From NCBI RefSeq assembly GCF_006715095.1, contig NZ_VFMO01000001.1, positions 1,798,001-1,862,000 on the forward strand: a DNA stretch of 64,000 bases. The letters run 5' to 3'. Both the position numbers and the translations under genes were made by a program. This document shows, in pieces, positions 8,862 to 16,867 of the stretch; within the stretch, counting starts at the first letter, position 1, and each line of letters starts with the position of its first letter. The stretch comes from Yimella lutea. Lineage in GTDB: Bacteria; Actinomycetota; Actinomycetes; Actinomycetales; Dermatophilaceae. Under the pieces are notes generated by a model. It saw only the letters and a program-made list of their open reading frames with translations. It made no database searches and was not told where the DNA came from.

Positions 8862-9439
8862 CGACGCTGCCCCGGCAGCGCCACGACGCCCTCGGGCAGC
8901 GGGGGCAGACCGGCGATCGTGCACAACATCGCACCCCAGGCCTGCAGGTGAGACGTGAGGTCCTCGGTGGTGGGGGTCCACGAGGCGCGGATCTCCATCT
9001 CGACCGTGGTGCCGTTGTCGGCGAGGCCACCGAAGCCCTGTGACAGGACGCGGGTGACGGTGCCGGCCTCGGCGGTGAACTCGGCACCGGCCTCGGCCAG
9101 GGAGTCGATCAGCCAGGTCCAGCCGACCTCTCCGAGCATCGGGTCGGACGCCAGTTCCGGTTCCAGTTCGGCGCGCGCGAAGGTGACGATGCGCCAGGCG
9201 CCTGCCCAGGGCTCGGGGCAACTGGGGTCGTGCAGCACGACGAAGCGTCCCGAGGCGAGTTCGTCGTCGTCGGGGGAGTTCGCCACCTCGGCGGTCATGG
9301 CGACGGAGTACGGCGCGATGCGCCCGGGCGCCGGAACCTCGGTCAAGCTGACCTCGGGCCGAAGGCGCACGGTCTCGAGCTCGCGGACGACGCGAGAGAA
9401 GTGCGACCCGATGTCGCTGCTGGCATTCTTCGAACCCAC
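8858..9439 (-). CDS. DUF3000 family protein
   Basis: A 193-residue protein matching the actinobacterial DUF3000 family in length, in the core segment WRIVTFARAELEPEL, and in its location just before an RNase D gene. No catalytic motif, signal peptide or membrane segment is seen and the function is unknown. The GTG at 9439 has no Shine-Dalgarno sequence but is preceded at 7 nt by TACCCT, so the mRNA is probably leaderless. The ATGA overlap with the RNase D gene indicates one operon, possibly linking the protein to RNA turnover (inference). Confidence 0.8.
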   Translation of the reverse strand: MGSKNASSDIGSHFSRVVRELETVRLRPEVSLTEVPAPGRIAPYSVAMTAEVANSPDDDELASGRFVVLHDPSCPEPWAGAWRIVTFARAELEPELASDPMLGEVGWTWLIDSLAEAGAEFTAEAGTVTRVLSQGFGGLADNGTTVEMEIRASWTPTTEDLTSHLQAWGAMLCTIAGLPPLPEGVVALPGQRR

Positions 9440-9446
9440 GTCGTCG

Positions 9447-9452
9447 AGGGTA
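9447..9452 (-). promoter_or_regulatory. Putative -10 box, leaderless DUF3000-rnd operon
   Basis: TACCCT on the minus strand lies 7 nt before the GTG at 9439, and no ribosome binding site is present. Confidence 0.4.
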
Positions 9453-9520
9453 TGTCGAACATGCCTACGAATCGCGGAACGGCACGCCGTGAGCCCGGAC
9501 GGGTACAGCAGGATGGGCGG

Positions 9521-10363
9521 ATGGTCGCTCTCCTGGCTCTCGGTTCCAGTCTGGTCTGGGGCACCTCGGACTTCGCGGGCGGTCTGCTCGCCAAGCGCAT
9601 CGCCGCCGTCCGGGTCGTCGCCGTGGCGCAGATCGGCGGCCTGCTCACGATGTGTGTCGTGCTCGGCATCCGGGTCGCGCAGGGCGTCGCGATCGCAGAC
9701 GGGCCCTGGTACCTCTACGGGGCGTTGGCCGGCCTGACCGGTGCGGTCGGCCTGGTCTGCTTCTACGCCGCGCTGTCGATGGGCACCATGGGCGTCGTCT
9801 CGCCGATCGCCTCGATGGGTGCGGTCGTGCCGGTCGCGGCGGGGCTGGCCACCGGTGACCGGATCGGAGTGGCGGTCGGAATCGGGTTGGCACTCATGGT
9901 GTTCGGCGTGGTGCTCGCATCCGGTCCTGAGCTCGGTGGCGGCGCCGGACGGACACCGGTGCTGCTCGCGTTCGTGGCGGCCGTCGCGTTCGGGTTGTCG
10001 CTGTTCTGCATGGATCGCGCCGCCGAGGTCGACGTCATCCCCGCACTGTGGGCGATGCGGATCGCGAGCGTGTCGGCTCTGCTGCTCGCCTGGCGCTTTT
10101 GGCCGGGTGGCCCGGTGGGCGCACGGGTGCCTCGCCGCGATGTGCCGATAATCATGCTCGTCGGAGTCGGCGATCTGGCAGCCAACGCACTGTTCAGCTT
10201 CGCCGCTGCGCAGGGAATGGTGAGCGTGGTCAGTGTTCTCGGGTCGCTTTACCCGGTCGTCACGCTCATCTGGGCACGGGTGCTGCTGGACGAGCGATTA
10301 CGTCCCGTCCAGGTCGCGGGGGTGGCAGCAACGCTCGGCGGCATCGCGTTGGTCGTGGGCTGA
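9521..10363 (+). CDS. EamA/DMT family transporter
   Basis: A 280-residue integral membrane protein with about ten hydrophobic segments in two EamA repeats; the first opens with [13 protein letters not shown] and the second ends with [14 protein letters not shown]. Both ends carry the family's glycine-rich helices and the conserved late Glu (LLDER). DMT exporters or importers move amino acids, nucleotides or metabolites, and the substrate here is unknown. ATG 9521 puts the first membrane helix at the N-terminus; the upstream part of the frame is polar and low quality. hemE starts 31 nt downstream, so cotranscription with haem synthesis is possible. Confidence 0.85.
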   Translation: MVALLALGSSLVWGTSDFAGGLLAKRIAAVRVVAVAQIGGLLTMCVVLGIRVAQGVAIADGPWYLYGALAGLTGAVGLVCFYAALSMGTMGVVSPIASMGAVVPVAAGLATGDRIGVAVGIGLALMVFGVVLASGPELGGGAGRTPVLLAFVAAVAFGLSLFCMDRAAEVDVIPALWAMRIASVSALLLAWRFWPGGPVGARVPRRDVPIIMLVGVGDLAANALFSFAAAQGMVSVVSVLGSLYPVVTLIWARVLLDERLRPVQVAGVAATLGGIALVVG

Positions 10364-10394
10364 GCACCGCTGCGGTCGTGGGAGGATCGGCGGC

Positions 10395-11441
10395 GTGACC
10401 GTTGCATCGTCTGACCCGCGCGACAGCGCCCTCGTCCGTGCCGCTCGCGGCCAGTCCGTCGACCACACCCCGGTGTGGTTCATGCGCCAGGCCGGGCGCT
10501 CCCTGCCTGAGTACCGAAAGGTGCGCGAGGGCGTCCCGATGCTGCAGTCGTGCCGCACACCCGAACTGGTCACCGAGATCACGCTCCAGCCGGTGCGGCG
10601 GCACAAGGTGGACGCGGCGATCTTCTTCAGCGACATCGTCGTGCCGCTCGCCGCAGCCGGGATCGACCTCGACATCGTTCCGGGTACCGGCCCCGTCGTT
10701 GCGTCGCCGGTGCGTTCGCGAGCCGATGTCGACGCACTGCCGGAACTCGACCCCTCGCAGATCGACGACATCGCGACGTCCGTCGGCATGCTGACCGCCG
10801 AGCTCGGCGGCACTCCGCTGATCGGCTTCGCCGGTGCGCCGTTCACGCTTGCCAGCTACCTGGTCGAGGGCGGTCCGTCCAAGAACCACGAACACACCAA
10901 GGCGATGATGTATGGCGACCCGGAAGCGTGGAATGCGTTGTGCGCCAAGCTCGCCCGCATCTCCTCCACCTTCCTGAAGGTGCAGGTGCAAGCCGGTGCC
11001 TCCGCGATCCAGTTGTTCGACTCGTGGGTCGGTGCACTCAGCCGCGTCGACTACCTGACGTACGTGCAGCCGCATTCGGCGGCGGTGTTGTCGGCGTTGG
11101 GTGAGCTCGACGTCCCGCGCATCCACTTCGGCGTCGGCACCGGAGAGCTGCTCCCGGCGATGGGCGAGGCCGGCGCGGACGTCGTCGGCGTCGACTTCCG
11201 CATTCCGTTGGACGAGGCTGCACGACGGGTCGGCCCGACCTACGCCCTGCAGGGCAACCTCGACCCGGCACTGCTGTTCGCTCCCTGGGAACCGTTGCGC
11301 GACAAGGTGATCGAGATCCTCGACGCCGGCTTGGGCGCACGTGGCCACATCTTCAACCTCGGCCACGGCGTGCTCCCGACGACGGACCCCGACATGCTCA
11401 CCCGGGTGGTCGAGTTGGTGCACGAGCACTCCGCACGCTGA
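10395..11441 (+). CDS. hemE: Uroporphyrinogen decarboxylase
   Basis: A 348-residue enzyme that decarboxylates uroporphyrinogen III to coproporphyrinogen III, the branch point of haem synthesis. The signature [11 protein letters not shown] lies at residues 31-41, the catalytic Asp is in FFSDIV (D80), and [13 protein letters not shown] and FNLGHG are also family features. The GTG at 10395 follows GGAGG (10381-10385) with a 9-nt spacer, which decides the start inside a longer frame. Together with the hemY-type and hemQ genes 2.7 kb downstream it completes the coproporphyrin-dependent route of Gram-positive bacteria. A remnant region and the MocR/YczE pair separate it from them. Confidence 0.96.
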   Translation: MTVASSDPRDSALVRAARGQSVDHTPVWFMRQAGRSLPEYRKVREGVPMLQSCRTPELVTEITLQPVRRHKVDAAIFFSDIVVPLAAAGIDLDIVPGTGPVVASPVRSRADVDALPELDPSQIDDIATSVGMLTAELGGTPLIGFAGAPFTLASYLVEGGPSKNHEHTKAMMYGDPEAWNALCAKLARISSTFLKVQVQAGASAIQLFDSWVGALSRVDYLTYVQPHSAAVLSALGELDVPRIHFGVGTGELLPAMGEAGADVVGVDFRIPLDEAARRVGPTYALQGNLDPALLFAPWEPLRDKVIEILDAGLGARGHIFNLGHGVLPTTDPDMLTRVVELVHEHSAR

Positions 11442-11471
11442 GTCAACGCAGCGGCGGGTGAGCCTCGCTCG

Positions 11472-11590
11472 TCAGGCGCGCCGGCTGGTGAGTTGGACGT
11501 GGTCGTCGTCGACGACGTCGTAGGTGATGGTGGTGTCGACCACCTTGAAGCTGCTGCCCTGGGTGCAGATGTTGTCAATCAGACCGAGGT
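11472..11590 (-). other. Possible minus-strand gene tail, unidentified
   Basis: In the 519-bp gap after hemE, the minus-strand frame ending at 11472 has about 40 residues of protein-like composition (acidic and hydrophobic residues alternating, ending near VDDDHVQLTS) with no plausible start and only Arg-rich sequence upstream. It may be the end of a decayed gene. I do not recognise a family. Confidence 0.2.
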
Positions 11591-11632
11591 TGGCGGTGGC
11601 GCAGGCCGCACAGGACGGTCGCCGCCGAACTC

Positions 11633-11923
11633 GTGAACGCGTCCACCGAGGCGGCGGGGCGCATCGAACGGCAGTTGCTGAGCGCTCGCGGCTTCGACAC
11701 ATGGGGTTCGCAGCGGCTCAAGGGCACGACGAAGGCGGTGCTGCTGAAGTTCGAGCCCGGCGCTCTCAAGCAGGCGCGTCGGCATACCGTTCGCAATGAG
11801 TCCGGAGTGTTCGTCGACGCGAAGACCAGAGGCGTCTGGGACTACGAGATGACCGACGAGGGCGTCTACACCTGGACCAGCCGCACCGGGCAGACCTACG
11901 TTACGTATCCACCGGGCGATTGA
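11633..11923 (+). pseudogene. Remnant resembling the C-terminus of a 13E12/DUF222-HNH protein
   Basis: An open stretch of 96 codons. The second half (RRHTVRNES, then GVWDYEMTDEGVYTWTSRTG) resembles the tail of DUF222/HNH proteins of the 13E12 repeat family, where HNH residues are followed by a W-Y-rich tail ending in a GxxY segment. The HNH core itself (CDLDH type) and the long DUF222 region are missing, and the first half is unlike the family. The GTG at 11633 has no ribosome binding site. I read it as a truncated leftover, not a working nuclease; a short real gene cannot be excluded. Confidence 0.4.
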
Positions 11924-11960
11924 CGGCAGGCTTGGTCCGCCGACGACCCGCCGGTGATCC

Positions 11961-12680
11961 TCATTCGCCGCGCTCGGCCAACTCGGTCTCGGTCGGTGTG
12001 TGTCGCTCGGGCAGGTCGACGATGCAGGCCGGCAGGAACAACTGCACGAGCGGGCCGATCAGCAGCGCGTAGGCGAGCGTGCCCACGCCGACGATGCCGC
12101 CGAGCAGCCAGCCGATGCCGAGCACGCTGAGCTCGATGCCGGTGCGCACCACCCGCAGGCTGATGCCGGTGCGACGGTGCAGACCGGTCATCAGTCCGTC
12201 GCGCGGCCCGGGGCCGAGTTGGCTGCCGATGTAGAGCGCGCCGCCGAGAGCGTTGATCACCAGGGCCGCCGCGAACAGCGGCACCTGCACGGCGAGGCCG
12301 TGCGCGGTGGGCAGCAGCCGCAGCGAGATATCCGTGGCAACACCGATCCAGAGGGCGTTGGCGACGGTGCCGAGGCCGGGCCACTGACGAAGTGGCGCCC
12401 AGAGCAGCAGCACCGGAATGCTCACCACGATCACCGCGACACCGAGCGACCAGTCGGTGTGCAACGAGACGCCGTAGTGGAAGACGTCCCACGGGTCGAG
12501 GCCCACGCCGGCGCGCACCATCATGGCCATCGCGAGGCCGTACATCGACAGGCCCACGAAGAGCTGGGCCAGGCGGCCGGTCAGCCGTCCGGCACGCAGT
12601 TGCGCCAAGGGGGAGAGGTTCGCCAACTGGCGGGGTGCGGGTCGGGCCGCAGCAGCGGTCGTGCTCATGTCGACAAGCAT
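11961..12680 (-). CDS. YczE/YyaS-type integral membrane protein
   Basis: A protein of about 239 residues with at least five hydrophobic helices and the family features RAGVGLDPWDVFHYG and LGPGPRDGLMTGLHRRTG. These match the YczE/YitT-like membrane proteins, whose transported substrate is not settled. The ATG at 12680 is taken as start; the ATG at 12668 is an alternative four codons in. The gene is divergent from a MocR-type regulator with a 49-bp gap that holds repeated AGTGGC half-sites. In bacteria, yczE-like genes are often paired with a MocR regulator, so the membrane protein is probably its target. Confidence 0.8.
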   Translation of the reverse strand: MLVDMSTTAAAARPAPRQLANLSPLAQLRAGRLTGRLAQLFVGLSMYGLAMAMMVRAGVGLDPWDVFHYGVSLHTDWSLGVAVIVVSIPVLLLWAPLRQWPGLGTVANALWIGVATDISLRLLPTAHGLAVQVPLFAAALVINALGGALYIGSQLGPGPRDGLMTGLHRRTGISLRVVRTGIELSVLGIGWLLGGIVGVGTLAYALLIGPLVQLFLPACIVDLPERHTPTETELAERGE

Positions 12681-12686
12681 GACCGA

Positions 12687-12726
12687 AAGTGGCCTTGTTC
12701 TACATAGCCACTTGTGTGACAGTGGC
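12687..12726. promoter_or_regulatory. Three AGTGGC/GCCACT half-sites between MocR and yczE-like genes
   Basis: AAGTGGC (12687-12693), GCCACTT (12707-12713) and AGTGGC (12721-12726) form two nested inverted repeats and one 33-bp direct repeat, filling the short divergent region. Multiple spaced half-sites are characteristic of MocR/PdxR-type regulators. TACATA at 12701-12706 could act as a -10 element on either strand. Confidence 0.5.
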
Positions 12727-12729
12727 TTC

Positions 12730-14112
12730 GTGAGCATGCGCATCTCGGCGAGCCGGCTCGGCTCCATTCTCGGCGATGATCGCAGCGACGGCCCGGCGTA
12801 CCTGTGGATCGCCGACGGCATCCGCGCCGCCGTCGCCGACGGACGTGTCATGCACGGCACCCGACTGCCCGGCGAGCGCGACCTCGCACCGGCGCTCCAA
12901 GTCTCGCGCACCACGATCACCAAGGCCTACGCCGTGCTCGCCGAACGCGGATACACCCGCGCTCGCCAGGGTTCCGGCACGACCATCGTGCTGCCCGGTG
13001 GCCGGCCCGACGAGGGTGACGCCGAACCGCTCGACGACCGTCCGGCCGACCCGCGGTTGCTCAATCTGGTGCAGGCCGCGCCCCCGGCCACCCCGGGTCT
13101 GCAGGCGGCCTTCGAGAAGGGTCTGGAGCAACTGCTGCGCTTCACCGCCGGCCGCGGCTACTACTCGCTCGGCATCCCCGACCTGCGCGAGGCGATCGCG
13201 CAGCGTTACACCGACCGCGGGGTGCCCACCGGCGCCGACCAGGTCGTCGTGACGACGGGCGCGAGTTCCGCGGTCGGCATCGCCCTGACCGCGCTCACCG
13301 ACCCGCGCTCGGCGGTGCTGCTCGAGAGCCCCGGATACCCCAACACCGTCCAGGCCATGCGAGGCGTCGGGCGGCGCCCGGTCGGTGTGCCGGTGGCCGA
13401 CCCGGCGGCCATGGACAACGCCTTGGCGCGGGTGAACGCGTGCCTGGTCGTGCTCGACTTCCAGAACCCGACGGGCCTGCTGGCCGACGAGGAGCGCCGA
13501 GCCGAACTTGCTCGCATTTGGAAACGTCGTGGCACAACCGCGATCGTCGACGAGACGCTGGTCGAGACCTGGCTGGACGACGAACCGCAGGTGCGCCCGA
13601 TGGCGGCGCACCACCCGGGTGTCATCACCATCGGATCGGCCAGCAAGACGCACTGGGGCGGGCTGAGACTCGGCTGGATCCGGGCGCCGCGTCAGCTCGT
13701 GGGTGCGCTGTCGGCCGCCCGGCGCAGCTTCGACCTGGGGTCGCCGGTGCTCGAACAACTTGCCCTTGACGAGCTGCTGCGCACCCGGCCCGGCCTGCAC
13801 CCCGACATGCGCGTGATGCTGCGGGGGAGCCGGGATCGGTTGTGGCAGTTCGGAATCGAGTGCGGCTGGCGGGCCCTTGCGCCGTCCGGCGGACTCAGCA
13901 TCTGGTGGCGTCTGCCGCGCCCACGCGGCAATGCGCTCGCCGCTGCCGCCGAACGCGAGGGCCTGCTGATGCTGCCCGGTTCGGCTTTCGCGGTCGACGG
14001 TCGCGGGCTCGATTCCTTCCTGCGCACGCCGTTCACGCTGCGTCCCGATGAGATCGACAAGGTGCTGCCGGCCCTGCGTACGGCGGCCGAGAACAGCGGG
14101 TGCGTCGAGTAG
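12730..14112 (+). CDS. MocR-type GntR regulator with aminotransferase-like domain
   Basis: 460 residues. Residues about 22-90 are a GntR winged helix (LPGERDLAPALQVSRTTITKAYAVLAERGY). The rest is a fold-type I aminotransferase-like domain with the PLP lysine in GSASKTHWGG near residue 300 and conserved FQNPTG and GLRLGWIR segments. MocR proteins bind PLP and regulate vitamin B6, GABA or transport genes. The GTG at 12730 or the ATG at 12736 is the start; the upstream part of the frame reads through the divergent yczE-like gene. The shared intergenic repeats make yczE the likely target. The ligand and effector are unknown. Confidence 0.9.
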   Translation: MSMRISASRLGSILGDDRSDGPAYLWIADGIRAAVADGRVMHGTRLPGERDLAPALQVSRTTITKAYAVLAERGYTRARQGSGTTIVLPGGRPDEGDAEPLDDRPADPRLLNLVQAAPPATPGLQAAFEKGLEQLLRFTAGRGYYSLGIPDLREAIAQRYTDRGVPTGADQVVVTTGASSAVGIALTALTDPRSAVLLESPGYPNTVQAMRGVGRRPVGVPVADPAAMDNALARVNACLVVLDFQNPTGLLADEERRAELARIWKRRGTTAIVDETLVETWLDDEPQVRPMAAHHPGVITIGSASKTHWGGLRLGWIRAPRQLVGALSAARRSFDLGSPVLEQLALDELLRTRPGLHPDMRVMLRGSRDRLWQFGIECGWRALAPSGGLSIWWRLPRPRGNALAAAAEREGLLMLPGSAFAVDGRGLDSFLRTPFTLRPDEIDKVLPALRTAAENSGCVE

Positions 14113-14161
14113 CTACTACCCCGTGTCGGAGTCGTTCGCCGGACGTGGGAGACTGAGTCAC

Positions 14162-15568
14162 GTGGTCGATGTAGCCGTCGTCGGAGGCGGGATCGCGGGC
14201 CTGAGTGCTGCGTGGGAGCTTGTCGGCTCCGGAGCCTGCGTCTCAGTGTTCGAGTCCACCGACCGGGTCGGCGGCAAACTCCGCACCGAGAACGTCGCGG
14301 GCACGCCCGTCGACGTCGGCGCCGAGTCGATGCTCGGTCGTCGCCCGGAGGTGCAGCAACTCCTCGCCGAACTCGACCTCACGCCCAGCCCGCCCGCCCA
14401 GGTCGGTGCGTCGATCTGGAGCCGCGGCGCGCTGCGTGCGATGCCGAAGGGCACGCTGATGGGTGTGCCCTCCGATGCGAGCACGCTCGCCGGCCTCCTC
14501 GGCGACGCCGAGGTCGCCCGCGCGGCCGACGAACAGACCGTCCGGCTCGACACCGGTGGCGACATCTCGGTCGGCGATGCCGTCGAGCAGGCCTTCGGAC
14601 CGGCCGTGGTCGACCGACTCGTCGAGCCGTTGCTCGGTGGCGTCTACGCCGGCGACGCCCGCTATCTGTCGCTGCGGGCGTGTGTTCCTGCCCTGTACGA
14701 CGCTGTGCAGCACGGCAACTCGCTGGGGGGCACAGCCGCTGCGGCCTCCCGCCAACCCGCCGTCGCCGCAGCCGACCAGCCGCCGGTCTTCGCCGGACTG
14801 CGCGGCGGAATCGGCTCGCTCCCGACCCGGCTCAGCGAGGCGCTGCACGCGGCGGGGGCGCAGGTGCGGGTCGGCACGTTGGTCACCGGCATCGACCGCG
14901 ACGAGCAGGCCGGACGCTGGCGGCTCGTGCTCGGCGACGGCACCACCTTCGACGCCGACGCGATCGTGCTCGCCACCCCCGCACCCTCGTCCGCGAAGCT
15001 ACTGGCGACCCTCGCACCCGGGGCGTGCGACGAACTGCGCGCCATCGAGTACGCGTCGATGGCCGTGGTCACGTACGCCTTCCCCGCGTCGGCGCGCGAG
15101 TTGCTGGGGGAGCAGTCGGGCTTCCTCGTGCCGCCGGTCGACGGGCGCCGCATCAAGGCCTCGACGTTCAGCTCGGTGAAGTGGCCCTGGCTGGCGCAGG
15201 AAAGCCCCGACCTGGTCTTCGTTCGGGTCTCCGCGGGCCGTTTCCGCGAGACCGAGGCACTGCGTCGCCCCGACGCGCTGCTCGCCGCCGACGGCCTCGC
15301 CGAACTGCGGACGGCGCTCGGTCCCTTGCCGACTCCGGTGGCCGCTCACGTGCGGCGCTGGGGCGGCGGCCTGCCGCAGTACGCCACCGGGCACATCGAC
15401 CTCGTCGCCCGCTTGCGACGCGAACTCTCAAGTCTTCCAGCGGTTTCCGTGGCCGGCGCAGCCTACGACGGTGTGGGCATCCCGGCCTGCATCGGTTCGG
15501 GTCGCACCGCTGCCCGTACCGTGCTGGATCAGTTGAACCCATCCGAACCCACCGAAGGACGCTCATGA
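14162..15568 (+). CDS. hemG: HemY-type protoporphyrinogen/coproporphyrinogen III oxidase
   Basis: A 468-residue FAD-dependent oxidase. The N-terminal dinucleotide site [13 protein letters not shown] and RVGGKLRTE are classic for the HemY type, and the C-terminal [15 protein letters not shown] closes the FAD site. In actinobacteria with HemQ this enzyme oxidises coproporphyrinogen III to coproporphyrin III (also called CgoX or HemY). The GTG at 14162 has GGGAG 10 nt upstream; the GTG at 14123 in the same frame lacks this and starts inside non-conserved sequence. The stop overlaps hemQ by four bases (ATGA), so oxidase and decarboxylase are made together. Confidence 0.92.
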   Translation: MVDVAVVGGGIAGLSAAWELVGSGACVSVFESTDRVGGKLRTENVAGTPVDVGAESMLGRRPEVQQLLAELDLTPSPPAQVGASIWSRGALRAMPKGTLMGVPSDASTLAGLLGDAEVARAADEQTVRLDTGGDISVGDAVEQAFGPAVVDRLVEPLLGGVYAGDARYLSLRACVPALYDAVQHGNSLGGTAAAASRQPAVAAADQPPVFAGLRGGIGSLPTRLSEALHAAGAQVRVGTLVTGIDRDEQAGRWRLVLGDGTTFDADAIVLATPAPSSAKLLATLAPGACDELRAIEYASMAVVTYAFPASARELLGEQSGFLVPPVDGRRIKASTFSSVKWPWLAQESPDLVFVRVSAGRFRETEALRRPDALLAADGLAELRTALGPLPTPVAAHVRRWGGGLPQYATGHIDLVARLRRELSSLPAVSVAGAAYDGVGIPACIGSGRTAARTVLDQLNPSEPTEGRS

Positions 15569-16284
15569 CCGACCAGCAACACGACGTGCACCGCCAGCCC
15601 ACCGAGGCCGAGGCGGAAGCGATCAACGCCAGCATCCGCTACGCGATGTACTCGGTGTTCAAGGCGGAGCGCCCGAAGCCGGAGGGCAAGAAGGCCGTCA
15701 AGGAGGCCGAGAAGTTCTTCGCCGGCCTGGAGAAGTCGGGTGTCACCGTCCGCGGCATCTACGACGTGGGCGGCCTGCGCGCCGACGCCGACCTGCTGGT
15801 CTGGTGGCACGCCGACACCGTCGAGCAACTCCAGGACGCCTACCGGGGCTTCCTAGCCACCGAGTTCGGTCGCAGTTTCGACGGCGTCTGGTCGAACGTC
15901 GGGCTGCACCGTGCCGCGGAGTTCAACCGCGGCCACGTGCCGGCCTTCCTGTCCGGCGAGGCTGCGCGCAAGTACATCTGCGTCTACCCCTTCGTGCGCT
16001 CCTACGACTGGTACTTGCTGCCCGAGGACGAGCGGCGCCGCATGCTGCGCGAACACGGTGAGGCCGCCCGCGACTTCGGCGACGTGCGCGCCAACACCAT
16101 CTCGGCGTTCGCCCTCGGTGACTACGAGTGGCTGCTGGCGTTCGAAGCCGACGAACTGCACCGCATCGTCGACCTCATGCGCGAACTGCGCGCGGTCGAC
16201 GCGCGTCGCCACGTGCGCGAGGAAGTGCCGTTCTTCACCGGCCCGCAGACCACGATCACCGACTTCGCGCAGCGACTGCGCTGA
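15565..16284 (+). CDS. hemQ: Coproheme decarboxylase (HemQ/ChdC)
   Basis: A 239-residue chlorite-dismutase-fold protein that converts coproheme to haem b, the last step of the Gram-positive haem route. The likely proximal haem ligand is H164 in [19 protein letters not shown]. The Tyr-rich active-site strand [15 protein letters not shown] spans residues 136-150. True chlorite dismutases carry a distal Arg and different surroundings; the genomic pairing with hemG points to the decarboxylase. The start is fixed by the ATGA overlap with the upstream gene. A strong hairpin ends the unit. Confidence 0.95.
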   Translation: MTDQQHDVHRQPTEAEAEAINASIRYAMYSVFKAERPKPEGKKAVKEAEKFFAGLEKSGVTVRGIYDVGGLRADADLLVWWHADTVEQLQDAYRGFLATEFGRSFDGVWSNVGLHRAAEFNRGHVPAFLSGEAARKYICVYPFVRSYDWYLLPEDERRRMLREHGEAARDFGDVRANTISAFALGDYEWLLAFEADELHRIVDLMRELRAVDARRHVREEVPFFTGPQTTITDFAQRLR

Positions 16285-16305
16285 CGACCAGCACCACACC
16301 GAACC

Positions 16306-16343
16306 AACAGCAGAGCCCCGGGATCGTCCGGGGCTCTGCTGTT
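16306..16343. terminator. Bidirectional terminator between hemQ and msrB
   Basis: A perfect 16-bp stem (AACAGCAGAGCCCCGG and its complement) with a 6-nt loop lies between two convergent stop codons. There is no U-tract on either side. Confidence 0.8.
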
Positions 16344-16370
16344 CGTCGGTGTTGTTCGTGATGCGGTCGT

Positions 16371-16772
16371 TCAGTCGTTCGGCTGCAGGGTGAGCGACAC
16401 CGAGTTGATGCAGTAGCGCTGGTCGGTCGGGGTGGCGTAACCCTCGCCCTCGAAGACGTGCCCGAGGTGGGAATCGCAGCTGCCGCAACGCACTTCGGTG
16501 CGCACCATGCCGTGCGACCGGTCTTCGATGAGGCGCACGTTGTCGTCGCCCGACGGCGCGTAGAACGACGGCCAACCGCAGTGGCTGTGGAACTTCGTCG
16601 TCGAGCGGAACAACTCCGCACCGCACGCCCGGCAGTTGTAGATGCCCTCGGTCTCGGTGTCGGTGTATTCGCCCGTGAACGCGCGCTCGGTGCCGCCCTC
16701 GCGCAGCACCGCATACTCCATCGGGCTCAGCTGCTCACGCCACTCCTGCTCCGACTTGGTCACCTTCGTCAT
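16371..16772 (-). CDS. msrB: Peptide-methionine (R)-S-oxide reductase
   Basis: A 133-residue MsrB that repairs R-methionine sulfoxide in proteins. The zinc site is complete, with C47/C50 (CRAC) and C96/C99 (CGSC). FHSHCGWPSF and SHLGHVF are core motifs, and the catalytic Cys is C121 in RYCINSVSL; C65 is a possible resolving Cys. No signal peptide is present, so it acts in the cytoplasm. The ATG at 16772 follows AAGGAG at 9 nt. It is convergent with hemQ. Confidence 0.96.
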   Translation of the reverse strand: MTKVTKSEQEWREQLSPMEYAVLREGGTERAFTGEYTDTETEGIYNCRACGAELFRSTTKFHSHCGWPSFYAPSGDDNVRLIEDRSHGMVRTEVRCGSCDSHLGHVFEGEGYATPTDQRYCINSVSLTLQPND

Positions 16773-16813
16773 CGGTCCACTCTCCTTGTCCGGTCTGCCT
16801 CTGCGTCAACGAC

Positions 16814-16845
16814 GCGGGCCGGGCGGATCATTCCGCCCGGCCTGC
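16814..16845 (-). terminator. Terminator after the secreted nuclease gene
   Basis: A 14-bp GC-rich stem (11 perfect core pairs, GGCCGGGCGGA) around a TCAT loop lies between the nuclease stop codon (16868) and the msrB start. Confidence 0.65.
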
Positions 16846-16867
16846 GCCGATGTGTCGCAACTGCGGG

